DNA of 64,000 bases. It comes from Amycolatopsis sp. WQ 127309 (GTDB lineage: Bacteria > Actinomycetota > Actinomycetes > Mycobacteriales > Pseudonocardiaceae). The position numbers and the translations under genes were made by a program. Location: contig NZ_CP095481.1 in NCBI RefSeq assembly GCF_023023025.1, forward strand, positions 9,561,001 through 9,625,000, read 5' to 3'. The notes beneath the pieces were generated by a model. It saw only the letters and a program-made list of their open reading frames with translations. It made no database searches and was not told the origin of the DNA. Shown one piece after another: positions 8,530 through 16,147 of this stretch. The stretch's first letter is position 1; each line of letters begins with the position of its first letter.

Positions 8530-9479
8530 CGGGACTGCTGCTGCGCCGCGCCGTCGCCATCCCGGTGACGCTGTTCGTGGTGTCCCTGCTGGTGTTCCTC
8601 GCCACCGAGGTCCTGCCCGGCGACGTGGCGCGGACGGTGCTGGGCCGCGAGGCGAGCGAGGCTTCGGTGGCCCGGCTGCGCGGGTCGCTCGGGCTCGACC
8701 AGCCGTTGCTCGACCGGTTCCTGCGGTGGGCGGGGAACTTCGTGCGCGGCGACTGGGGCACGTCGCTCACGCTGCACGTCCCGGTGCGCGACCTGGTGTT
8801 CGACCGGCTCGGCAGCTCCCTGCTGCTGGCCGGGTTCGCGTTCGTGCTGCTCGTGCCGGTCGCGCTGGCCGCCGGGGTGCTCAGCGGCCTGCACCACGAC
8901 CGGCCGCTGGACCGGGTGCTGAGCGGGCTGGGCCTGGTGTTCGGCGCGATCCCGGAGTTCGTCACCGGCGTGGTGCTGCTCGTCGTGTTCGCGGTGAACG
9001 TCCGCTGGTTCCCCGCGTCCGCGCAGACGCCGCCGGGCGCGGGCCTGGTGCTGCGGCTGGAGCACCTGGTGCTGCCCGCGCTGTCGCTGGTGCTGCTGTG
9101 CACCGGGTACGTCGCCCGGCACGTCCGCGCCGGCACCGTGTCCGTGGTGGACGGCACCTACGTGCGGGCGGCCGAGCTGCGCGGATCGACGCGGTGGCAG
9201 GTCGTCCGGCGGCACGTGCTGCGCAACGCGACCGTGCCCGCGGTCAGCGCGCTCGGCGTGCAGGCCCAGTTCCTGCTCGGCGGCCTCGTCGCGGTGGAAC
9301 TGCTGTTCAACTACCCGGGGGCGGGCGCGCTGCTGCTGACGTCGGCGCTGGACAAGGACCTGCCCACCCTGCAGGCCACCGCGGTGGTGCTGGGCCTGTG
9401 CTACGTGCTGATCATGACCGCGGTCGACCTCGTCTACCGGCTGCTCGACCCCCGGATCCGCCGCGGGGTGATCGCGTGA
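8526..9479 (+). CDS. ABC transporter permease, DppB-like
   Basis: A 317-residue inner-membrane permease. The N-terminus (LLLRRAVAIPVTLFVVSLLVF) followed by LPGDVARTVLG is the classic DppB/OppB start, with about six membrane segments. The EAA loop is YVRAAELRGSTRWQVVRRHV. NYPGAGALLLTSALDKD LP near the end matches the conserved periplasmic loop of this group. GTG 8526 overlaps the upstream TGA as GTGA, so translation is coupled. It should pair with the next gene to form the channel for the family-5 binding protein. Confidence 0.9.
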   Translation: MTGLLLRRAVAIPVTLFVVSLLVFLATEVLPGDVARTVLGREASEASVARLRGSLGLDQPLLDRFLRWAGNFVRGDWGTSLTLHVPVRDLVFDRLGSSLLLAGFAFVLLVPVALAAGVLSGLHHDRPLDRVLSGLGLVFGAIPEFVTGVVLLVVFAVNVRWFPASAQTPPGAGLVLRLEHLVLPALSLVLLCTGYVARHVRAGTVSVVDGTYVRAAELRGSTRWQVVRRHVLRNATVPAVSALGVQAQFLLGGLVAVELLFNYPGAGALLLTSALDKDLPTLQATAVVLGLCYVLIMTAVDLVYRLLDPRIRRGVIA

Positions 9480-10351
9480 GCGCCCTCCGGCAGGCGACGC
9501 CCCCGGTCGCGCTCGTCACCGCCGTCGCGCTCCCGCCGGGCCGGCGTCGCAAGCGGGTCCCGATCGTGCTCGCGCTCGGGCTCCTGCTCGTGCTCGGCTG
9601 GGTCGTCGTCGCCGTGTTCTGGCCGCAGCTGGCGCCGCAGGACCCGCAGCTGCAGCACCCGGCGCACCGGCTGGCCGCCCCGGGCGGGGCGAACCTGCTC
9701 GGCACCGACCAGTTCGGCCGCGACACCTTCTCCCGCGTACTGGCCGGCGCCCGGCCGGTGCTGCGGATCGCCCCGGTCGCCACGCTCCTCGCCGTCGTCG
9801 CCGGGACCGCGATCGGCCTGCTCGCCGGCACCTACGGCCGCTGGGTCGACGGCGTGATCATGCGCGTGCTGGACGCCGTGCTGGTGTTCCCGTCGATCAT
9901 CGCGAGCGTCCTGTTCGTCGCCCTGCTCGGGCACTCCGCCACGGTGCTGGTGCTCGTCATCGGCATCTCGTTCGTCCCGATCGTCGCCCGGAGCGTGCGT
10001 GCGGCCACCCTGGTGGAGCGGGCCAAGCCCTACGTCGACGCGGCCCGGCTGCGCGGTGAGCCGGGCTGGTCGCTGATGCTGCGCGAGATCCTGCCCAACG
10101 TCGCCCGGACCGTGCTGGTCGAGGCGACGTCCCGGCTCGGCGACGCGGTGTTCGCCGTGGCCACCCTCGCTTTCCTCGGCCTGGGCCAGGAACCCGGTTC
10201 GCCGGACTGGGGCACCTCGGTCTCCGACAACCGCGCGTGGCTGCCGACCGCGCCGTGGACCGTGCTGGCCCCGGCGCTGGCCATCGCCTCCCTCGTCGTC
10301 GGCGTGGCGCTGGTCGCCGACGACCTGCGCGCCCGGTTCGAGGCGGCATGA
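9476..10351 (+). CDS. ABC transporter permease, DppC-like
   Basis: A 291-residue permease. One N-terminal membrane helix is followed by the OppC_N region, including HRLAAPGGANLLGTDQFGRD (the LGTDxxGRD motif), then about five more helices. The EAA loop is YVDAARLRGEPGWSLMLREI. GSPDWGTSVSDNRAWL near the C-terminus is diagnostic of DppC-type subunits. GTG 9476 overlaps the upstream stop by four bases and its own stop overlaps the ATPase start, so the subunit is translated as part of a chain. Confidence 0.9.
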   Translation: MSALRQATPPVALVTAVALPPGRRRKRVPIVLALGLLLVLGWVVVAVFWPQLAPQDPQLQHPAHRLAAPGGANLLGTDQFGRDTFSRVLAGARPVLRIAPVATLLAVVAGTAIGLLAGTYGRWVDGVIMRVLDAVLVFPSIIASVLFVALLGHSATVLVLVIGISFVPIVARSVRAATLVERAKPYVDAARLRGEPGWSLMLREILPNVARTVLVEATSRLGDAVFAVATLAFLGLGQEPGSPDWGTSVSDNRAWLPTAPWTVLAPALAIASLVVGVALVADDLRARFEAA

Positions 10352-12354
10352 GCGCCGGGCTGGTCGTCGAGAACCTCGGGGTCGCCTACCGGACGGCCGC
10401 GGGCGAGGTGCGCGCGGTGGACGACGTGTCCCTGACCGTCGCGAAAGGACGGATGCTGGGCATCGTCGGGGAGTCCGGGTCCGGCAAGACCACGATCGCC
10501 CGCGCGCTCGGCGGGCACCTCCCGGCCGGTGGCCGGATCGTGTCGGGGCGGATCACGGCGGGCGGGGTCGACGTGCTCGGGCTGTCCCGCCGCGACCTGC
10601 GGACCTGGCGCCGCCGGGACCTGGCGTTCGTGCACCAGGAGGCCGGCGGCGCGCTGGACCCGACCATGCGGGTGGGTGCCCAGCTGGCCGAAGCGCTGGC
10701 GCTGCAGGACGTTCCCCGGCCCGGCCGGCGGGAGCGGGCGGCCGGGCTGCTCGACCGCGTGCGGCTGCCCGCGTCGGTGGCGCGGCGCTACCCGCACGAG
10801 CTGTCCGGCGGGCAGCAGCAGCGGGTGGTCATCGCCGCGGCGCTGGCGAAGCAGCCGAAGCTGCTGGTGCTGGACGAGCCGACGACGGGGCTGGACGCGT
10901 CCGTCGAGTGGGAGATCCTCACCCTGCTCGACCGGCTGCGCCGCGAGCTGGCCGTGACGGTCGTCCTGATCAGCCACGACTTGGACCTGGTCGGCCGGCT
11001 CTGCGACGACATCGCCGTGCTCTACGCCGGCCGCGGCAGCGAGTTCGGCCCCGCCGACGCCGTCTTGCGCGGGCCCGCGCACCCGTACACCGCCGCGTTG
11101 CTGGCGTGCGCGCCCGAGGTGGGTGTCCCCCGCTCGGTCCGGCGGCTCGCCGCGATCCCCGGCGCGCCGGCCACGGCCGCCGACGGGTTCTCGGGCTGCC
11201 GCTTCGCCACGCGCTGCGCGTTCGCCGACGACCTGTGCCGCACCACCGAACCCGGCGTCACGGAGTTCGCGCCGGGCCGGACGGTGCGCTGCCACCACGC
11301 CGAGCGGCTCGCCCCGCTCCCGGTCCGCCCGGACGCGTCTTTCACCAGGAAAGTGCCGCCTCAAGGCCCTCTGGACGCATCTTTCCTGGCGAAAGTGACG
11401 TCCCCGGGCGCGCCGGACGGGAGCCGGCTCGGCGTGGACGGCCTCACCGCCGGTTACGGCGGCCGGCCCGTGGTCCGCGACGTGACGTTCGAGATCCGCC
11501 CGGCCGAGGTCTTCGGCCTGGTCGGCGAGTCCGGCAGCGGGAAGACCACGCTCGCCCGGACGATCGCCGGGCTGGGCCCGGGCGCCGGCGCCGGCACGAT
11601 GACGTTGTCCGGCGCGGACCTGCCCGCGTCGCTCGGCCGGCGCCGGTCCGGGCTCCGGCGGCGGGTCCAGATGGTCTTCCAGCAGCCGGAAGCCACCCTG
11701 AACCCGGCCCAGCGCGTCGGCACCGTCCTGCGCCGCGCGATCCGGACGCTCGGGGGCACCGGCACCGCGCGGGAGCTCGCCGAGCGCGTCCAGCTCGGCC
11801 CGGACCTGCTCACCGCCCGCACGACCGCGCTGTCGGGCGGCCAGCAGCAGCGGGTGGCCATCGCCCGCGCCTTCGCCGGCCGGCCGGACCTGGTGATCTG
11901 CGACGAGCCCGTGTCCGCGCTCGACGTCAGCGTGCAGGCCGGGGTGCTGGAACTGCTGGCGCGGCAACGGGAAACCACCGATACGTCGGTCCTGTTCATC
12001 TCGCACGACCTCGCCGTGGTCGGCTACCTCGCCGACCGCGTCGGCGTGCTCTACCGCGGCCGCCTGGTGGAGACCGGCCGCACCGCCGACGTCCTCGCCG
12101 GGCCGCACCACCCCTACACGGACCTGCTCGTCACCGCCGCCCACCGCGCCGAGGTCACCGAAGCGCCGCGGCGCGCGGACACCGGCGCCGGGTGCGTGTT
12201 CGCCGCGGGCTGCCCGCACCACCTGGGGCCGCTCTGCGACGACGAACCACCGCCGGCCCGCGACCTCGGGAACGGCCACGACGTCCGCTGCCACCTGCCC
12301 GCCGACCGCCTGCCCCAGTCCCGTCCGCTCGCCGCCGAGAAGGAGCCTCGATGA
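10348..12354 (+). CDS. Fused double ABC ATPase, DppD-DppF type
   Basis: A 668-residue protein containing both nucleotide-binding domains of a dipeptide-type importer. Domain 1 has GESGSGKTTIAR (Walker A), LSGGQQQRVV (signature) and LLVLDEPTTGLD (Walker B). It ends with the oligopeptide-type Cys cluster GCRFATRCAFADDLC. Domain 2 (from about residue 365) repeats GESGSGKTTLAR, LSGGQQQRVA, LVICDEPVSALD and GCVFAAGCPHHLGPLC. In most genomes these are two genes. Here they are joined by a linker whose DNA is an imperfect repeat (11331-11398). ATG 10348 overlaps the upstream TGA by four bases. It energises the two permeases encoded upstream. Confidence 0.92.
   Translation: MSAGLVVENLGVAYRTAAGEVRAVDDVSLTVAKGRMLGIVGESGSGKTTIARALGGHLPAGGRIVSGRITAGGVDVLGLSRRDLRTWRRRDLAFVHQEAGGALDPTMRVGAQLAEALALQDVPRPGRRERAAGLLDRVRLPASVARRYPHELSGGQQQRVVIAAALAKQPKLLVLDEPTTGLDASVEWEILTLLDRLRRELAVTVVLISHDLDLVGRLCDDIAVLYAGRGSEFGPADAVLRGPAHPYTAALLACAPEVGVPRSVRRLAAIPGAPATAADGFSGCRFATRCAFADDLCRTTEPGVTEFAPGRTVRCHHAERLAPLPVRPDASFTRKVPPQGPLDASFLAKVTSPGAPDGSRLGVDGLTAGYGGRPVVRDVTFEIRPAEVFGLVGESGSGKTTLARTIAGLGPGAGAGTMTLSGADLPASLGRRRSGLRRRVQMVFQQPEATLNPAQRVGTVLRRAIRTLGGTGTARELAERVQLGPDLLTARTTALSGGQQQRVAIARAFAGRPDLVICDEPVSALDVSVQAGVLELLARQRETTDTSVLFISHDLAVVGYLADRVGVLYRGRLVETGRTADVLAGPHHPYTDLLVTAAHRAEVTEAPRRADTGAGCVFAAGCPHHLGPLCDDEPPPARDLGNGHDVRCHLPADRLPQSRPLAAEKEPR
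11331..11398. repeat. Repeated element forming the linker of the fused ATPase
   Basis: Two imperfect direct copies of GGACGC(G/A)TCTTTC...GAAAGTG lie at 11331-11355 and 11373-11398. Each has an internal CTTTC/GAAAG inverted repeat. They encode DASFTRKV and DASFLAKV in the interdomain linker. The shape is like an intergenic palindromic repeat captured in frame. Confidence 0.6.
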
Positions 12355-12896
12355 CCGACACCCGGATCCAGCCCGAAAACGAGTTCGCCGAGGTGACCGC
12401 CGAGGCGCCCGCGCAGGTGGTGAACCGGCGCTGGGTCACCGTGACGGCCGGGATCAACGTCAGCGGGGTGCTCTGGGGCGCCGGGCCGGCGGCGCTGGTG
12501 CTCCTGCCCGCCCCGGGCGCCGACGCCCGGTCCCTCGACCGCGTCGCCCTGGCGCTCGGCGAGCCGGTGGTGGTCATCGACCCGCCGGGCACCGGCCGCT
12601 CCGGCGGCAGCGCGGGCACCCCCAAGCGGGCCGCCAGGGACATCGTCGAGGCCGTGGCGTCGTTCGCGCCCCGCGCCCGGGTGATCGCCGGCATCGGCGC
12701 CGGCGGCGTCATCGCGCTCGCGGTGGCGCTCCGGCGCGCGGAGCTGGGCACCGTCGTGCTTGCCGGCACCGAACCCGGCGACGACGTCACCGCGCTGCGC
12801 GAGCAGCTGCCCGGCACCACGATCACCGAACTCGCTGCCCCCGGGGATCCCGGCGCGTTCGCCGCCGCCCTCACCACCGTCCGGAAGGGAAACTGA
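12351..12896 (+). CDS. Small alpha/beta-hydrolase-like protein of the ABC/oxygenase operon
   Basis: A 181-residue protein with parts of an alpha/beta-hydrolase fold: VVVIDPPGTGRSGG resembles the strand-4 turn, and VIAGIGAGGVIALAVALRRAE resembles the nucleophile-elbow helix. The nucleophile position reads GIGAGG, so the expected serine is missing, and no Asp-His pair is evident. It may be a non-catalytic fold member or a diverged enzyme. ATG 12351 overlaps the ATPase stop as ATGA and the oxygenase starts two bases after its stop, so it belongs to the operon. No specific function can be assigned. Confidence 0.65.
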   Translation: MTDTRIQPENEFAEVTAEAPAQVVNRRWVTVTAGINVSGVLWGAGPAALVLLPAPGADARSLDRVALALGEPVVVIDPPGTGRSGGSAGTPKRAARDIVEAVASFAPRARVIAGIGAGGVIALAVALRRAELGTVVLAGTEPGDDVTALREQLPGTTITELAAPGDPGAFAAALTTVRKGN

Positions 12897-12897
12897 G

Positions 12898-13920
12898 ATG
12901 AGCGCACCGGAAATCACCCTGATCGACGTCGCCGCGGCCGAAGCGGGCGACACCGCCGAACTGGCCCGGCTGCGCACCGCCGGGACCGAGCTGGGCATCA
13001 TCCAGGTCGTCAACCACGGCGTCCCGCAGGACCTCGTGGACGACTTCCACAACCGGGTCGCCGCGCTGCTCGCGCTGCCCCGCGCCGAGAAGATCGGGCT
13101 GGCCAGCCCGACCGGGCACCCGTACCGCGGCTGGCGGCAGTGGCCGGACGACTTCGGCCGCCTCGAGCTCGAGCGGTTCAGCATCGGCCGGTACGACAGC
13201 CCCGCCGACGCCGAGTCGGCCGGGCTGCCCGCCGAGTACACCGGCGAGTTCGCCCACCCGAACGTGTGGCCCGAGCAGGATCCCGGCTTCCGCGACGTCA
13301 CCCTCGCCTACCACGACGCCGCCACCGGCCTCGCCGGCCGCGTGCTCCGGCTCTACGCCCGCGCGCTCGAGGTCGACCCGGACGTCTTCCCGGTGGCCGC
13401 GACCCCGCACCACACGACCTTCACGGTCAACAACTACCCGACCTGGACCCACGACGATTCGTCCACAGAGGACGGCGAGAAGCTGTTGCTGCTGGAGCAC
13501 GCGGACGGGTCCGCGCTGACCGTGCTGCACCAGCGCGGCGACTACGAAGGCCTGCAGGGCCAGCGGGTCGACGGAACCTGGCTGCCCGTCCCGATCGTGC
13601 CCGGCGCGCTGCAGGTGTTCACCGGGTCGCTGCTGTCCCGGTGGACCAACGGGGTGCTGCGCGCGGGCCGCCACCGCGTCGTCGCCGGCGGCACGGTGAC
13701 CCGGCTGTCCAGCGGCGTGTTCTGGCACCCGCGGGTGGACACGGTCGTCGAGCCGCTGGCGCCGTTCGTCGTCGGCGACGAGGAGCCGGAGTACGACCCG
13801 TTCCTGCTCTGGGACTCGGTCAAGTCCGGTGTCGAGGAGTACCTCTCGGTGTTCGGCCGGCCCGAGCAGGTCGCCGCCTGGCGCGAAGGCCGGCCCTACG
13901 TGGCGGCCGTGACCGAATGA
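12898..13920 (+). CDS. 2-oxoglutarate/Fe(II) oxygenase, isopenicillin N synthase family
   Basis: A 340-residue non-haem iron oxygenase. GIIQVVNHGVPQDLVDDF is the conserved DIOX_N segment. In the 2OG-FeII domain the facial triad is His201, Asp203 (EHADGSALT) and His259 (RAGRHRVV). The 2-oxoglutarate-binding RxS is VTRLSSG (Arg269, Ser271), which argues for a true 2OG-dependent enzyme rather than an IPNS-like oxidase. The family hydroxylates, desaturates or cyclises small molecules. ATG 12898 is two bases past the upstream stop, and the DUF427 gene overlaps its own stop. Co-expression with an importer suggests its substrate is brought in from outside, which is inference. Confidence 0.9.
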   Translation: MSAPEITLIDVAAAEAGDTAELARLRTAGTELGIIQVVNHGVPQDLVDDFHNRVAALLALPRAEKIGLASPTGHPYRGWRQWPDDFGRLELERFSIGRYDSPADAESAGLPAEYTGEFAHPNVWPEQDPGFRDVTLAYHDAATGLAGRVLRLYARALEVDPDVFPVAATPHHTTFTVNNYPTWTHDDSSTEDGEKLLLLEHADGSALTVLHQRGDYEGLQGQRVDGTWLPVPIVPGALQVFTGSLLSRWTNGVLRAGRHRVVAGGTVTRLSSGVFWHPRVDTVVEPLAPFVVGDEEPEYDPFLLWDSVKSGVEEYLSVFGRPEQVAAWREGRPYVAAVTE

Positions 13921-14717
13921 GCGACCTCGCGGCATCCCGGCGCCACCCGGTTCCGGCGGGCGAGCTGACCTACGAACCGGGCGAGCGCCGGGTGCGCGGG
14001 GTGATCGGCGAGACCACGGTCGTCGACAGCACGCACCCGGTGCTGGTCTGGGAGCCGGGCCGGCCGGTGCCGCTGTACGCGTTCCCGGCCGGCGACGTCC
14101 GGACCGACCTGCTCACCCCGGGTGCCGCCGGGCGCGACCGGCCGGGCGTGCGCACCTGGTACGACCTGACCCTCGACGGGCGGCGGTTCCCCGCGCTCGC
14201 CTGGGACTACGACGTTTCCGGCGAGGTGCCCGAGCTGGCCGGGCACCTCGCGCTCGACTGGTTCGGCCGCACCTCGCCGGGCGTCGAGCACTGGTACGAA
14301 GAGGAAGAGGAGATCTTCGTCCACCCCCGTGACCCGTACAAGCGCGTCGACGCCCTGCCCGGCTCGCGGTGGGTGCGCGTCTCGATCGGCGGCGTGGTCG
14401 TCGCCGAGACCCGGCGGCCGGTCCTGCTGTTCGAGACGCGCCTGCCGATCCGCTACTACATCCCACCCGAGGACGTCCACTTCGACCGGCTGACGCCGGT
14501 TCCGCTGCAGACGTCGTGCCCGTACAAGGGAACCGCCCGCTATTGGTCCACTCCGGACGCGCCGAACGCGGCGTGGGCCTACCCGGCCCCGATCCCGGCC
14601 GCCGGGCCGATCAAGGACCACGTCGCGTTCTACAACGAGATCGTCGACATCGAGGTGGACGGCGAGCTGCTCGAACGGCCGGTGACGCCGTTCACCAGCC
14701 GCCTCGCAGCCGGGTGA
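13917..14717 (+). CDS. Tandem DUF427-domain protein
   Basis: A 266-residue protein with two DUF427-like beta-rich repeats. Repeat 1 is about residues 25-120 (VRGVIGETTVVDSTHPVLVW...LYAFPAGDV). Repeat 2 is about 150-240 (VRVSIGGVVVAETRRPVLLF...YYIPPEDV, then CPYKGTARYWS). The CPYKG and YxxP(P/A)xDV motifs are characteristic of the family, whose biochemical role is not established. Its ATG overlaps the oxygenase TGA by four bases, making it the last gene of the coupled operon. It may act on, or bind, the oxygenase product; that is speculation from context. Confidence 0.85.
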   Translation: MSDLAASRRHPVPAGELTYEPGERRVRGVIGETTVVDSTHPVLVWEPGRPVPLYAFPAGDVRTDLLTPGAAGRDRPGVRTWYDLTLDGRRFPALAWDYDVSGEVPELAGHLALDWFGRTSPGVEHWYEEEEEIFVHPRDPYKRVDALPGSRWVRVSIGGVVVAETRRPVLLFETRLPIRYYIPPEDVHFDRLTPVPLQTSCPYKGTARYWSTPDAPNAAWAYPAPIPAAGPIKDHVAFYNEIVDIEVDGELLERPVTPFTSRLAAG

Positions 14718-14729
14718 GCCCGGGGTCGC

Positions 14730-15545
14730 TCAGCAGGTCTTCCGGACGTACCCGGACTCACCCGCCGGGACCACGTCCTCGTCCCGGCGGACGATGCTGA
14801 TCTTGCCCTTCCACGACGCGCACGCCTTGCTCAGGCCCGAACTCGTGTACTCGACGTCGACCACACGGTTCCCGAACGCGTTCGCGTAGACGTCGCACTC
14901 CGTGTACTGCCCGCACTCTTCGGCGACCGCGAAGTCCAGCCCGTTGGCGACCCGGTTCGCGGCCAGGTCCACCGTGTTCTTCTGCGCGATCGCCAGCCCC
15001 TTCGCGTGCGCGTGGCTCGACAGCAGCTTGATGTAGTCCTGCGAGTTCCCCGTCGAAATCAGGTTCTTCGACCGCTCGTAGCTGTCGTAGTTGTCCGGCT
15101 CGATCGCCTGGAAACCCTTGCTCGCGCAGGAGTCGACGATCCCGTTGATCTTCGCGGCCACCCGGGACCGCTTGTCGGCCGTGCGCAGGTCGAGCAGCGT
15201 CTCGTGCCAGTCCGGGTCGACGACCTTGTTCCCGTTCGCGTCCCGCAGCAGCAGGTCGCTCGCCCACTGACCGTCGTCGCCCACGTTGACCTGGAAAGCG
15301 TTGATGTAACAGATGTTGTAGATTCCGCTCGCCGCCGAGTCGGAGTGGTCGCGGCTCACGATCTTGACCCCGGACGGCGGCGTGTAGGCCCCGCCGATCT
15401 GGTAGTCCCACGCCGACGGTGTCGGCGGCAGCGTCACCGCCGCCGACGACGCACCCGCCGTCGCCAGCAGGCAGGCCGACGTCAGGGCCGGCACGGCGAG
15501 GGCGGCCAGGAACCAGGATTTCACCGCGGAAGGGTTGCGCGTCAC
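14730..15545 (-). CDS. Secreted GH114-like protein (endo-alpha-1,4-polygalactosaminidase family)
   Basis: A 271-residue exported protein with a signal peptide ending near GASSAA. The mature start, PPTPSAWDYQIGGAY, is followed by ICYINAFQVN. Then come a DWHETLLDLRT segment, FQAIEPDNYDSY and IAQKNTVDLA. The D-W-Y-Q-I-G opening, the catalytic-looking EPDNYD and the AxKN segment match the GH114/TM1410 TIM-barrel family, which includes polygalactosaminidases. GTG 15545 has GGAG six bases upstream and begins right at the signal peptide. A LacI-type palindrome lies about 45 nt upstream. Only 12 nt separate its stop from the convergent DUF427 gene. Confidence 0.85.
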   Translation of the reverse strand: MTRNPSAVKSWFLAALAVPALTSACLLATAGASSAAVTLPPTPSAWDYQIGGAYTPPSGVKIVSRDHSDSAASGIYNICYINAFQVNVGDDGQWASDLLLRDANGNKVVDPDWHETLLDLRTADKRSRVAAKINGIVDSCASKGFQAIEPDNYDSYERSKNLISTGNSQDYIKLLSSHAHAKGLAIAQKNTVDLAANRVANGLDFAVAEECGQYTECDVYANAFGNRVVDVEYTSSGLSKACASWKGKISIVRRDEDVVPAGESGYVRKTC

Positions 15546-15588
15546 ATCGACTCCATTGGGGATGCGGGGGATGGTCCAGCCCAATCAT

Positions 15589-15600
15589 GAAAGCGCTTTC
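15589..15600. promoter_or_regulatory. Perfect palindrome GAAAGCGCTTTC upstream of the GH114 gene
   Basis: It lies 44 nt upstream of the GH114 start and is identical to 6967-6978. Position and symmetry fit a LacI-family operator for a carbohydrate-active enzyme gene. The regulator is not in the window. Confidence 0.55.
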
Positions 15601-15755
15601 TCGCGGCTTCGTCAATCATTCACGGCCGAATGAAGAAAATGATCGATTGACCGCATAGCACACCCGGTCCACCCGATATCGACGGCCCGGCCGGTGCCGC
15701 GATCGGCGGACTCGGCCCACTCCCGAGGACGGCTTTGTAGCGGACAGCCCTCCTC

Positions 15756-15774
15756 CCGCGACTTGCTGTGCGTG
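15756..15774. promoter_or_regulatory. Copy 2 of the 19-bp motif repeated at 6654
   Basis: CCGCGACTTGCTGTGCGTG matches 6654-6672 exactly. Here it covers the proposed GTG start of the EACC1 gene and also lies about 210 nt upstream of the divergent GH114 gene. Confidence 0.5.
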
Positions 15775-16143
15775 ACCCTGAACCCCGCGATCGAGAACCA
15801 CGCCGCCGTCATCACCGTCCGCCCGGACCGGGAGCCCGGCTCCCTGTGGCGTTGGCTGGGCGATGACCCGGACGCCCACGCGCTGCTGACCGGCTTCGGC
15901 GGCCCCGCCGACGACGAACAGCAGGGCACCTTCGAGGTGATCAACACGGTCGTCGCCAACGGGTTGGCGCTGTCCAGCCTCGTCGTCGCCGTCGCCGGCT
16001 GGCGGGACCGGCGGCGAGCGGCGCCGCCCGCCGTGACGCTGGAACGAGACGGAGTCGTCGTCGACGTCACCGGCGCCTCGGCCGCGGAGATCGCCGCCAT
16101 CGCCCGCGCGTTGCGGATTCCCGAGGACGGCGAACCCGCCTGA
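15772..16143 (+). CDS. EACC1-like effector-associated protein
   Basis: A 123-residue protein. A short alpha/beta N-terminus (AAVITVRPDREPGSLWRWL) is followed by a predicted membrane segment at about residues 55-77 (EVINTVVANGLALSSLVVAV), a basic WRDRRR stop-transfer, and a C-terminal strand-helix unit (VTLERDGVVVDVTG, then AAEIAAIARAL). This layout matches effector-associated constant component 1, a family found beside caspase and other effectors in actinobacterial conflict loci. The caspase gene begins four bases after its stop. GTG 15772 lacks a clear ribosome-binding site; GTG 15694 or TTG 15763 are alternatives. The family assignment is from recalled layout and context, not a search. Confidence 0.72.
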   Translation: MTLNPAIENHAAVITVRPDREPGSLWRWLGDDPDAHALLTGFGGPADDEQQGTFEVINTVVANGLALSSLVVAVAGWRDRRRAAPPAVTLERDGVVVDVTGASAAEIAAIARALRIPEDGEPA

Positions 16144-16147
16144 AGCC

